A DNA stretch of 64,000 nt, taken from the NCBI GenBank assembly GCA_046566145.1, contig JBKHXF010000032.1, positions 124,001-188,000 on the forward strand. The letters are read 5' to 3'. Each line of letters opens with the position of its first letter. The first letter of the stretch is position 1. The DNA comes from JBKHXF01 sp046566145 (GTDB lineage Bacteria; Actinomycetota; Nitriliruptoria; Nitriliruptorales; Nitriliruptoraceae). The notes under the pieces were generated by a model that saw nothing but the letters and a program-made list of their open reading frames with translations, was not told the origin of the DNA and did not search any database. Of this stretch, positions 31,377 through 39,441 are shown one piece after another. The translations under genes and the position numbers were made by a program.

Positions 31377-33916
31377 CCGTCGACCTCGCCGCCGGCGCGG
31401 TCGAGCGCCTCGCGCAGGAGCCGGCGGTCCGTCTCGTAGGACAGCAGGGTCCGGGCCCGGGCGATCGTCACCCAGCGGGCCGCGTCGATCTCGGCATCGG
31501 CCTCGCGGTGGCGCGGGGCGCCGGCCACGGGGGTCATCATCCACCAGCGGACCGTCTTCGGCTGGCCCCGGCGGTCGGTGTAGTGCACGGCCGAGAGCTC
31601 CGGGCCGAGCTCGACGGTGACGCCGGTCTCCTCCAGCACCTCCCGCCGGGCGGCCTGCTCCCAGGACTCGCCGGGATCGAGCTTGCCCTTGGGCAACGAC
31701 CAGTCGTCGTAGCGCGGGCGGTGCACGACCAGGACCTCGGTGTCCTCCTCGCCACGGCGCAGCACGACGCCGCCCGCGGCGGTCACGAGCGAGGGGACGT
31801 CGAGGACCTCCTCGGTGGTCCCGACCCGGCGGGGGCGCGTGCGGTCGAGCGCGAGGTCCTGCAGCCGTGCCTGCGCGTCGAGCTCGCCGGTGGGCGGGAC
31901 CTTCTCCCACGCCCCGTCCGGGCACAGCACCCAGGCGAGCTCGGTGTCCGCGAGCAGGACGTCCAGGATCTCCTGGAGCCGGCCCTGGAGCCGGGGGTCG
32001 GTGACGGGCAGGACGGCCTCGACGCGCCGGTTGAGGTTGCGCGGCATGAGGTCGGCCGAGCCGATCAGGTAGTCGTGGCCGCGGGCACGGCTCCCGAAGC
32101 GCAGGATGCGCGAGTGCTCGAGGTAGCGCCCGACCAGGGACCGGACCGTGATGTTCTCGCTGAGGCCGGGCACGCCGGGGCGCAGGGTGCAGATGCCCCG
32201 CACCACGAGCTCCACCCGGGTCCCCGCCGCCGAGGCGGCGTACAGCTCCTCGATGATGTCCTCGTCGACGACGTTGTTGCACTTCACCACGATGTGGCCG
32301 TCGTCGGCCTCGGCCTCGCGCCGGATGAGCTCGGTGAGGCGGTCGCGCAGCGACGTCGGGGCCACCAGCAGCGTGCGGTAGCTCGACTGGCGGGAGTACC
32401 CGGTGAGGACGTTGAAGAGGTCCGACAGGTCGGCCCCGACGTCGGGGTCGGCGGTCAGGACCCCGACGTCCTCGTAGATCCTCGCGGTCTTGTCGTTGTA
32501 GTTGCCGGTGCCGAGGTGGGCGTAGCGCTGGATGCGTCCCTGCTCGGAACGCACGACGAGCGCGACCTTGGTGTGGGTCTTGAGCCCGACGACGCCGTAG
32601 GCGACGTGCACGCCGGCCTCCTCCAGCGCGCGGGCCCACTCGATGTTGCGCTCCTCGTCGAAGCGGGCCTTGAGCTCGACGAGCGCCACCACCTGCTTGC
32701 CCTCGCGGGCGGCCTCCATGAGGGCCCGGACGATGGGGCTGCCCGGACCCGAGGTCCGGTAGAGCGTGATCTTGATCGCGAGCACGTCGGGGTCGCGCGC
32801 GGCCTCCTCGATGAACGCGGTCACCGAGGTGGCGAAGGAGTCGTACGGGTGGTGCACGAGCACGTCGGAGTTGCGCACCACACCGAAGAGGTCGAGCTCC
32901 TCGCCCGCCTGGGCGGTGAGGCGGGGCTGGGTGGTCGGGGTGAACGGCTCGAAGAGCAGGTCGGGGCGGTCGAGCTGGAGCAGGGAGCTCAGCCCGGCGA
33001 GGTCGAGCGGCCCCGCCGAGACGTGGACGTCGTCCGGGTGGATGTCGAGCTCGCGGGTCAACAGGCCCAGCGTGGCGTCGGGCATGTCCGGCTCGACCTC
33101 GAGCCGCACCACCCGGCCGAAGCGCCGGCGGATGAGCTCGGTCTCGATCGCCTGGAGCAGGTCGTCGGCCTCCTCCTCCTCGACCACCATGTCCGCGTTG
33201 CGGGTGACCCGGAACGCGTGGTGCTCGACGATCTCGAGCCCCGGGAAGAGCCGGTCGAGGTGGCCGGCGATGACCTGCTCGAGCGGGACGAAGCGCTCGC
33301 CGTCGGGCAGCACCACGAACCGCGGCAGGATCGGCGGGACCTTGACCCGGGCGAAGCGCGTCTCGTGCGTGATGGGGTCGCGCACCACGACGGCGAGGTT
33401 GAGCGACAGGTTCGAGATGTAGGGGAACGGGTGGGCCGGGTCGACCGCCAGGGGGGTCAGCACCGGGTAGACCCGCTGCTCGAACACGGTGTCGAGGTGG
33501 GCCCGGTCGTCGTCGTCGAGCTTGCCGACGTCGCAGAACCGGATGCCCTCGGCCTCGAGCGCCGGCACCAGCACGTCGTGGAACAGGGTGGACATCCGGT
33601 CGGTCATGATCCGGACGTGCTCGCCGATGGCGGCGAGCTGCTGCTTCGGCGTCATCCCGTCGGGCGGCGTCGGCGCGATGCCCATCGCCACCTGCTCCTT
33701 CAGGCCCGCGACCCGGACCTGGAAGAACTCGTCGAGGTTCGACGCGGCGATGGCCAGGAACTTCGCGCGCTCCAGCAGCGGCGTCGTCGGTGCCGCGGCG
33801 ATCTCGAGGACCCGCTCGTCGAACGACAGCCACGACAGCTCGCGGTTGAGGTGGCGGCGCCCCTCCGACTCGCCCGGGTGGGCGGGGAGGATCGGGGTGG
33901 TGCGGTCGACGTGCAC
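31373..33916 (-). CDS. ppk: Polyphosphate kinase PPK1 fused to a C-terminal NUDIX hydrolase domain
   Basis: The 847-residue protein begins with a full PPK1 (residues about 18-700): N domain RELSWLSFDERVLEIA, head domain, and PLD-like catalytic domains with VLVHHPYDSF, KITLYRT, LVELKARFDE, the phosphohistidine segment GLKTHTKVAL and HLGTGNYND. After a linker, residues about 715-840 form a NUDIX domain with a complete Nudix box (GKLDPGESWEQAARREVLEE, then TGV). PPK1 makes polyphosphate from ATP; NUDIX domains of the MutT1 type hydrolyse Ap(n)A or oxidised nucleotides. It is the first gene of a polyphosphate operon with a SixA-like phosphatase and Ppx. Confidence 0.95.
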   Translation of the reverse strand: MHVDRTTPILPAHPGESEGRRHLNRELSWLSFDERVLEIAAAPTTPLLERAKFLAIAASNLDEFFQVRVAGLKEQVAMGIAPTPPDGMTPKQQLAAIGEHVRIMTDRMSTLFHDVLVPALEAEGIRFCDVGKLDDDDRAHLDTVFEQRVYPVLTPLAVDPAHPFPYISNLSLNLAVVVRDPITHETRFARVKVPPILPRFVVLPDGERFVPLEQVIAGHLDRLFPGLEIVEHHAFRVTRNADMVVEEEEADDLLQAIETELIRRRFGRVVRLEVEPDMPDATLGLLTRELDIHPDDVHVSAGPLDLAGLSSLLQLDRPDLLFEPFTPTTQPRLTAQAGEELDLFGVVRNSDVLVHHPYDSFATSVTAFIEEAARDPDVLAIKITLYRTSGPGSPIVRALMEAAREGKQVVALVELKARFDEERNIEWARALEEAGVHVAYGVVGLKTHTKVALVVRSEQGRIQRYAHLGTGNYNDKTARIYEDVGVLTADPDVGADLSDLFNVLTGYSRQSSYRTLLVAPTSLRDRLTELIRREAEADDGHIVVKCNNVVDEDIIEELYAASAAGTRVELVVRGICTLRPGVPGLSENITVRSLVGRYLEHSRILRFGSRARGHDYLIGSADLMPRNLNRRVEAVLPVTDPRLQGRLQEILDVLLADTELAWVLCPDGAWEKVPPTGELDAQARLQDLALDRTRPRRVGTTEEVLDVPSLVTAAGGVVLRRGEEDTEVLVVHRPRYDDWSLPKGKLDPGESWEQAARREVLEETGVTVELGPELSAVHYTDRRGQPKTVRWWMMTPVAGAPRHREADAEIDAARWVTIARARTLLSYETDRRLLREALDRAGGEVDG

Positions 33917-34066
33917 GGCGGGGGCCTCGGGTCGCAGGACGGCCCCGAGAGCCTACGTCCGCGCGGGGTCGTGGGCCGGTCGAGCGGGTGAACGGAGGGT
34001 GACGGACGAGGACCCGGCCACGCTGACGACCGGGTCGCACGCTTCCCACGACGCGCCGTCGTCCTC

Positions 34067-34072
34067 TAGGGT
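34067..34072 (+). promoter_or_regulatory. Candidate -10 element of the first ferredoxin gene
   Basis: TAGGGT lies 99 bp before the fdxA GTG, in the 253-bp gap divergent from ppk. No firm -35 is visible. Confidence 0.3.
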
Positions 34073-34170
34073 GCGCGCTCAGGGACCCGTCCGACCCGCC
34101 CCCGGCCTCGGATGACCGGCGACCACCGCCACCCGACCACCGCTCCGACGAGCTCGAGGAGTTCCGCGCC

Positions 34171-34491
34171 GTGACGTACACCATCGCCGAGCCGTGCATC
34201 GACGTGAAGGACAAGGCCTGCGTCGAGGAGTGCCCCGTCGACTGCATCTACGAGGGCCCGCGGATGCTCTACATCCACCCCGAGGAGTGCATCGACTGCG
34301 GCGCCTGTGAGCCGGTCTGCCCCGTCGAGGCCATCTTCTACGAGGACGACGTGCCGGACGAGTGGTCCGAGTTCACGCCGATCAACGCCGACTACTTCAA
34401 GGACGAGGTCTCGGGTCTCGGCTCGCCCGGCGGCGCCGCCGGCGTCGGGGCCTCGAGCGTCGACCACCCGAAGGTCGCCGCCTGGGAGTGA
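34171..34491 (+). CDS. fdxA: 7Fe (3Fe-4S/4Fe-4S) ferredoxin FdxA, copy 1
   Basis: The 106-residue electron carrier has the actinobacterial FdxA pattern: cysteines at residues 9, 17, 21 and 25, then CIDCGACEPVCP for the second cluster. The C-terminal tail (SSVDHPKVAAWE) is also typical. GTG 34171 follows GAGGAG. Such ferredoxins commonly serve cytochromes P450 and oxidoreductases; a P450 gene lies 16 kb away and an FrhB-like protein 2 kb away. A hairpin separates it from a second, close copy. Confidence 0.94.
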   Translation: MTYTIAEPCIDVKDKACVEECPVDCIYEGPRMLYIHPEECIDCGACEPVCPVEAIFYEDDVPDEWSEFTPINADYFKDEVSGLGSPGGAAGVGASSVDHPKVAAWE

Positions 34492-34510
34492 CCCACGGCG
34501 CACACCGTCA

Positions 34511-34536
34511 CGAGCACCCGCCCCGGCGGGTGCTCG
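34511..34536. terminator. Hairpin terminator between the two ferredoxin genes
   Basis: A 10-bp perfect stem (34511-34520 with 34527-34536) encloses CCCCGG, 20 bp after the first ferredoxin stop. It suggests that the two ferredoxin copies are transcribed separately. Confidence 0.7.
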
Positions 34537-34584
34537 TCGCGTCCGGGCGCCCTCGACGCGTTCCGGCCGGCGCGGGCTGTCTTG

Positions 34585-34590
34585 TAGACT
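34585..34590 (+). promoter_or_regulatory. Candidate -10 element of ferredoxin copy 2
   Basis: TAGACT lies 62 bp before the second ferredoxin ATG and downstream of the hairpin. The preceding -35 region is not recognisable. Confidence 0.35.
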
Positions 34591-34651
34591 CCGCGGCCGA
34601 ACCCGCCCGTGCGAGCCACGGTGCCGACCCCGCCCACGAGGACCGCCCCAG

Positions 34652-34978
34652 ATGACCTACGTGATCGCCGAGCCGTGCATCGACGTCAAGGACCAGGCGT
34701 GCGTGCAGGAGTGCCCCGTCGACTGCATCTACGAGGGTGACCGCACGCTGTACATCCACCCGACGGAGTGCATCGACTGCGGTGCCTGCGAGCCGGCCTG
34801 CCCGGTCGAGGCGATCTTCTACGAGGACGACCTGCCGGACGAGTGGGGCCAGTTCAAGGCCATCAACGCCTCGTTCTTCACCGCCGAGGTCACGGGTCTC
34901 GGCGACCCGGGCGGGGCGTCGTCGGTCGGCAAGACCTCCGTCGACCACCCCGACGTCGCGACCTACGAGATCGCCTGA
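34652..34978 (+). CDS. fdxA: 7Fe ferredoxin FdxA, copy 2
   Basis: The 108-residue paralogue of the preceding gene has the same cysteine pattern (positions 9, 17, 21, 25, and CIDCGACEPACP). The two copies differ mainly in the C-terminal third (GQFKAINASFFTAEVTGLGDPGG against SEFTPINADYFKDEVSGLGSPGG), so the duplication is not recent. It has its own hairpin-insulated upstream region. The methyltransferase gene begins 2 bp after its stop. Confidence 0.94.
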   Translation: MTYVIAEPCIDVKDQACVQECPVDCIYEGDRTLYIHPTECIDCGACEPACPVEAIFYEDDLPDEWGQFKAINASFFTAEVTGLGDPGGASSVGKTSVDHPDVATYEIA

Positions 34979-34980
34979 GC

Positions 34981-35640
34981 GTGTCGTCATCGGACGACGC
35001 CACGGCGGACCCGACCGGGTGGTTCGAGCCGCTGTACGAGCGCGCCGGCGGTGATCCGTCGGCCGTTCCGTGGGCCCGGCTCGCCCCGTCGCCGCACGTG
35101 CTGGCCTGGCTCGACCAGCCCGGTCTCGACCTGACCGACGTCGACGCCGTCGTCGTCGGGTGCGGGCTCGGTGACGACGCCGCCGCCCTCGCGGAGCGGG
35201 GCGCCCACGTCGTCGCGTTCGACGTCGCCGACACGGCCGTGCGCTGGGCTGCGGAGCGGTTCGCCGACCCGACCTGGCCGGGCAGCGTGGAGTGGCGGGT
35301 CGCCGACCTGCTCGAACTCCCCGACGACCTCGTCGGCAGCGGTGGGCTCGTGGTCGAGGTCCGCACCGTCCAGTCGCTGCCGGAGCCGGTGCGTCCCGCG
35401 GCGCTGGCCGCGGTCGCCTCGCTGGTGGGGGAGGGCGGGCTGCTGCTGCACGTCGGGTTGGTGGCGACCTCACCCGCCGGCGCGGCGCGCTGGCAGGGCC
35501 CGCCGTGGGCGCTCGCCCCCGACGAGCTGCGCGCCTACGAGGCGGCCGGGCTCGAGCGGATCAGCCTCGCCCACCCGGGCCGCGCCGGCGAGGACGCGAT
35601 GGAGGTCGTGGCGCTGTACGAGCGGCCGCTGCCCGACTGA
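34981..35640 (+). CDS. Class I SAM-dependent methyltransferase, TPMT-like
   Basis: The 219-residue protein has a Rossmann SAM-binding motif VVVGCGLGDDAAALAERGAHVVAFDVA (about residues 57-83). The overall form WFEPLYERAGGDPSAVPWARLAPSPHVLAWLD resembles thiopurine-methyltransferase-like and metalloid-methylating proteins; the substrate is not determinable. GTG 34981 is 2 bp after the ferredoxin stop, so it is probably translated from the same mRNA as ferredoxin copy 2. Confidence 0.84.
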   Translation: MSSSDDATADPTGWFEPLYERAGGDPSAVPWARLAPSPHVLAWLDQPGLDLTDVDAVVVGCGLGDDAAALAERGAHVVAFDVADTAVRWAAERFADPTWPGSVEWRVADLLELPDDLVGSGGLVVEVRTVQSLPEPVRPAALAAVASLVGEGGLLLHVGLVATSPAGAARWQGPPWALAPDELRAYEAAGLERISLAHPGRAGEDAMEVVALYERPLPD

Positions 35641-35670
35641 CCCCGACCGACCCGCCGTGACGGGTGCGTG

Positions 35671-36789
35671 TCAGTCGGCGATCGGGAGCAGTGCCGGCGC
35701 CCGGTGTCCCTCGGGGAGCAGCTCGGCGGGCCAGCGCCTGCGGGACACCGTGGAGAGCCGCGTCAGCAGGTCCATCGCGACCTGGTCGTCCTCCGCCGGA
35801 CGGACCTCGACGAGTCCCGCGTCCACGACGCCCTTCATCCACTCCTCGCCGCGCTCGGTGCGCACGAGGGTGAGGGTCCAGTTGTCGTCGGCGCCGATGC
35901 CGCCGGTGGAGATGTCGGCGTGCTGGGCCGCGAAGTCGGGGCAGAGCTTGCAGCCCGGGCGCGTGTACGGGTGGAACTCCTTCAGCGGCAGCTCGTGGTA
36001 GGAGCCGTCGCGCAGCCACACCATGTAGCGGCCCTTGATGTTGACCTTGACGACGTCGGCGATGTCGATGCCGTGCTCGGCGAGGACCTGCTTCTGGCCC
36101 TCCCACGTGAAGGTCTTGGAGCAGAGCAGCCCGATGGTGAGCGCGATCTTGCGCTTGTACTTCGCGACCCCGTAGGCGTCGACCGAGCCGTTGATGGACG
36201 CCTGGCAGGACATGCCGACCAGGGCGAGCTGCTTGAGCCCCCGCTCCTCGGCCTCGGCCATGGCCAGCGGGTTGGCCGAGTACGTGTAGCGGCTCCCGGC
36301 GGTGGCGAGGACCTCCTCGCGGGTGGTGGCGAGGAACGGCTCGGAGTCGAACGGGCCGCGCTTGTCGACGATCTCGGACGTCAGCGCCCCGTCGATGCGG
36401 CCGGTCTCGAGCCCCCAGATCAGCAGGGTGGAGACGAGCCCGCCGTCCTGCCCGGCCTCGTGCACCCCGTCGTCGGCGGCGCGGACCAGCAGCAGCGAGC
36501 GGGCGTGGCCGTACACCTCGTCGGTGGTGCGGGGCCGGCCGAAGAGGGCCTCGTCGAGGTCGGACTCCCACGCGCGGAACCGCGGGCAGGCACGCGTGCA
36601 GATGTCGCAGCCACGGTCACCGATGGCGCACTGGTCGTGGGCCATCCCCGCGCCCTGCTGGAACGGCACGTACTCGTCGGTGTAGCCGAGGACGTCCTGC
36701 GGGCAGGCCATCACGCACGCGGCGCACCCGGTGCACAGGCCCGTGTCGACGACCTCGCGGTACAGCTCGCGCCAGTGCACCTCGCCCAC
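35671..36789 (-). CDS. FrhB-like coenzyme F420 hydrogenase/dehydrogenase beta-subunit family protein
   Basis: The 372-residue protein has two N-terminal ferredoxin-type clusters (CTGCAACVMACP at about residues 18-29; CAIGDRGCDICTRACP at about 53-68) followed by the FrhB N and C domains with QDGGLVSTLLIW, MSCQASI, LCSKTFTWEG and CKLCPDF. Family members bind FAD and an extra 4Fe-4S and link F420 or NAD(P)H to ferredoxin. No hydrogenase subunits are nearby, so it acts alone or with the two ferredoxins divergent to it. GTG 36789 follows GAGGAG. Confidence 0.88.
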   Translation of the reverse strand: MGEVHWRELYREVVDTGLCTGCAACVMACPQDVLGYTDEYVPFQQGAGMAHDQCAIGDRGCDICTRACPRFRAWESDLDEALFGRPRTTDEVYGHARSLLLVRAADDGVHEAGQDGGLVSTLLIWGLETGRIDGALTSEIVDKRGPFDSEPFLATTREEVLATAGSRYTYSANPLAMAEAEERGLKQLALVGMSCQASINGSVDAYGVAKYKRKIALTIGLLCSKTFTWEGQKQVLAEHGIDIADVVKVNIKGRYMVWLRDGSYHELPLKEFHPYTRPGCKLCPDFAAQHADISTGGIGADDNWTLTLVRTERGEEWMKGVVDAGLVEVRPAEDDQVAMDLLTRLSTVSRRRWPAELLPEGHRAPALLPIAD

Positions 36790-36833
36790 CGCGGGGTCTC
36801 CTCGTCTCCGGGTCCGTGCCGTGGGCGGCGACC

Positions 36834-39296
36834 CTACCCCTGCGTGACCCGCGTCCGGGCGGTCCCCGCGATCCGGTCGACCGTGAGGACGCCCGAGCCG
36901 GCCGATGGGAAGGTGACGAGCAGGTCGTCCCCGTCTCGCTCGACGGTGAGCCCGGCCCCCGAGGTGAGGTCGTCGAGCAGCGGTCCGAGGGCGAGCGCGC
37001 CGGCGAGGCGCACGGTGGCGGGCCCGTCGGTCGTCCACTCGAGCCGGAACCCGGTCGCGTCCTCGCCGAGGTCGACGCCGGTCCGCGCCGTGTCGACCGT
37101 CAGCGAGGCGACGTTGTCGAGGTCCAGGCGCAGGCCGTTCGCGACCGCCGGCGCGGTCAGGCCCGTCGCGTCGGCGAGGTGCTGCAGGCCGGTGCGGACG
37201 TACGGCGTGGAGTGGTCGGGTGGGGACACGGCGCCGGCGTCGGGCACCGTGACGACCGCCGGCGCGGGGATGGCCAGCGCCGTGGCGTCGACCGTTCCCC
37301 GGACGGCGTCGACGGGTCGAGCCGTGGCGGCGTCCCGCAGCGGGACCTCGCGCACCACGACGTCGTCGACCCAGTAGGCCCCGTCGGGTCGGAAGTCGAA
37401 CGTCGCGCCGGCGGGCGGGTCGACCCGGTTCACGGCCCACACCAGCGCCGGCACGACCGTGTAGGTCACCTGCCGCGGGTCGGGGTCGAGGGTGTGGCGG
37501 TCGAGGTAGGCCGCACCGTCCGCCCACTCGTCGACGATCGCCTGCGTGAAGTGCTCGTAGCCGAGGAACCGGGTGAACCGGTGGACGTAGCCGAGCTCGG
37601 TGAGCCGGGCCGCCATCCGCTCGATGCCGCTGACCGGCACGAGCTCGTCGAAGGTGCCGTGGTCGATCGCGACCGGCACGTGTCGGAGGTTCGCGAGCGC
37701 GTGGAAGGTCAGCTGCGCCCGCGCGTCTCCCTCGTTCGCCTCGATGTAGCCCTGGCCCTGCGCGGGGTCGGGCAGCCCGGTGTGGTCGCTGCCGACCCAC
37801 GCGCCCTGGGTGATGGCGCCGGACTGGATGTACGCGCCGGCGAAGAGGTCGGGGTAGAGCGAGGCGAACAGCCACGATCCGTAGCCGCCCATCGAGTAGC
37901 CCGACACGTAGCGGCGGGTCGGGTCGACGGTGACCAGAGACTCGGCATCGGCCATGACCTCGAGCACGTCCTGGTGCGACTCGGTCACGTACCACTCGCT
38001 GGTGCCGCGCCCGTGGGGGAACACGACCACGTTGCCGCGCTCCTCCCCGAGCTGCGTCGTGAGGCGTGGGTTGATGACCGTGCCGGAGTGGGCCTTGCCG
38101 CCCCGGTAGTGCAGCCAGTACGTGGTCGGTGTCGGCGTGCCGGGCTCCCAGCCGGTCGGCACGAAGAGCCCGTACGGCTGCCACACGCCGTCGCGTCCGC
38201 GCTCGGACGAGATGGCTTCGTCGGAGCGGAAGAGGCGCTCGTGGTAGCCCGGCCCGGGGCGCACCGCGGTCTCGGTGCGACCGCCCACGAGGTCCGCGAC
38301 CGCGATCGGTCCGGACGAGAACCGGTCGACGGTGCCGCGCAGCAGGTCGAGCGCCTGCAGGCGGTCCGAGAAGATCTCGACCGGCTCCATCCCGCGGTAG
38401 GCCGCGTTGAGCGGGGTGACCCGACCGTCCGGCTCGAGGCGCACGGTCACGACGGCCGCGTCGAACGTGGGCCCGTCCGGGCCGTCGCCGGCGAGCAGCG
38501 AGGTCGGGAACGACGCCTCCACGTGGTTCTCCCACCCGGACGCGGCGACGGCGACCTCGACCGCGTCGCCGGGCAGGTCGGTGTCGGTGGTCAGGTCGCG
38601 GACCCGGGCGCCGGCGGCGGTGAGCAGCACGGCCCGGTCGAAGCGCTCGGTCGTGAGCCCCGACCCGAGCCCGATGCTCGCGCCGCCGCCCACCTGCCGG
38701 TCGACGAGGACCAGCACGCCGAGACGGGCCGGGTCGACCAGGTTCGCGACGCTCGCGAGCAGGTGGACCCGCGACGGGTCGGTCGCGCCCCAGCGCACCT
38801 CGACGAGGTCGCCGACGTCGAGGCCGCCGGCGACGTCGCCGTACGCGTCGGGCGCGCCCAGGGGCGCGGGGACCCCGAGCTGGGAGCCGGACGTGCGCAG
38901 CACCTGGTCGATGCGCTCGGTCCGGGTCTCGGCGTAGAACAGCCCGGCGAAGTCGGACAGCCGCCGGGCGTCCCGGCCGTCGTCGGCCCCGTTCGCGTCG
39001 AAGACGAAGTCGGTGTGCACGTGCTCGCCCGCGTCCCACACGGTCGCGCCGCCCACGCGCGCTGGCGTGCCGAGCCAGTCGGACGCGTCGCCGTCGACCA
39101 CCTTCGCCGCCGGCGCGACCGCCGGCGCGTCGGCACGCAGCACCGGGCCGCGGCGGATCGGCTCGCTGAGCACGGGGCCGCGGTCGGGGACCTCCTCCGG
39201 CGCCGGCGCGGGCAGCGCCGCGACCCCGCCCAGCAGGACGGCCACGAGCGCGGTCACGGGGGCAGGGGCGAGCAGATGGGGGTGGCGCTGGCGCAC
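36834..39296 (-). CDS. Large secreted alpha/beta hydrolase (esterase/prolyl-oligopeptidase-like)
   Basis: The 820-residue protein has a signal peptide (APAPVTALVAVLLGGVAALPAPA). Residues about 50-330 form a beta-rich region beginning VVDGDASDWLG that resembles CBM9/DOMON-like modules. The hydrolase domain (about 370-610) has the elbow VSGYSMGGYGSW, acid in DHGTFDELVP and His in LGYEHFTQA. The C-terminal 200 residues are beta-rich. It may act on extracellular esters or polymers. GTG 39296 follows GGGAG. It lies 44 bp upstream of the FrhB-like gene on the same strand. Confidence 0.82.
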   Translation of the reverse strand: MRQRHPHLLAPAPVTALVAVLLGGVAALPAPAPEEVPDRGPVLSEPIRRGPVLRADAPAVAPAAKVVDGDASDWLGTPARVGGATVWDAGEHVHTDFVFDANGADDGRDARRLSDFAGLFYAETRTERIDQVLRTSGSQLGVPAPLGAPDAYGDVAGGLDVGDLVEVRWGATDPSRVHLLASVANLVDPARLGVLVLVDRQVGGGASIGLGSGLTTERFDRAVLLTAAGARVRDLTTDTDLPGDAVEVAVAASGWENHVEASFPTSLLAGDGPDGPTFDAAVVTVRLEPDGRVTPLNAAYRGMEPVEIFSDRLQALDLLRGTVDRFSSGPIAVADLVGGRTETAVRPGPGYHERLFRSDEAISSERGRDGVWQPYGLFVPTGWEPGTPTPTTYWLHYRGGKAHSGTVINPRLTTQLGEERGNVVVFPHGRGTSEWYVTESHQDVLEVMADAESLVTVDPTRRYVSGYSMGGYGSWLFASLYPDLFAGAYIQSGAITQGAWVGSDHTGLPDPAQGQGYIEANEGDARAQLTFHALANLRHVPVAIDHGTFDELVPVSGIERMAARLTELGYVHRFTRFLGYEHFTQAIVDEWADGAAYLDRHTLDPDPRQVTYTVVPALVWAVNRVDPPAGATFDFRPDGAYWVDDVVVREVPLRDAATARPVDAVRGTVDATALAIPAPAVVTVPDAGAVSPPDHSTPYVRTGLQHLADATGLTAPAVANGLRLDLDNVASLTVDTARTGVDLGEDATGFRLEWTTDGPATVRLAGALALGPLLDDLTSGAGLTVERDGDDLLVTFPSAGSGVLTVDRIAGTARTRVTQG

Positions 39297-39398
39297 GGTC
39301 GGGCTCCCACGGCGAACGGAGGCGCGGTCACCTGCAGGGTTCGACACCCCGTGGTCACGACCCTGCTGCGGCGTGCGACCCACGTCCGTTCCGTCCGT

Positions 39399-39404
39399 TA
39401 GGGT
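39399..39404 (+). promoter_or_regulatory. Candidate -10 element of the kinase cluster
   Basis: TAGGGT (within GTTAGGGT) lies 38 bp before the first hybrid kinase gene, divergent from the secreted hydrolase. Confidence 0.4.
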
Positions 39405-39441
39405 GCGGGGAGGGGGACGCCGACCGGCACCAGGAGCGCCT

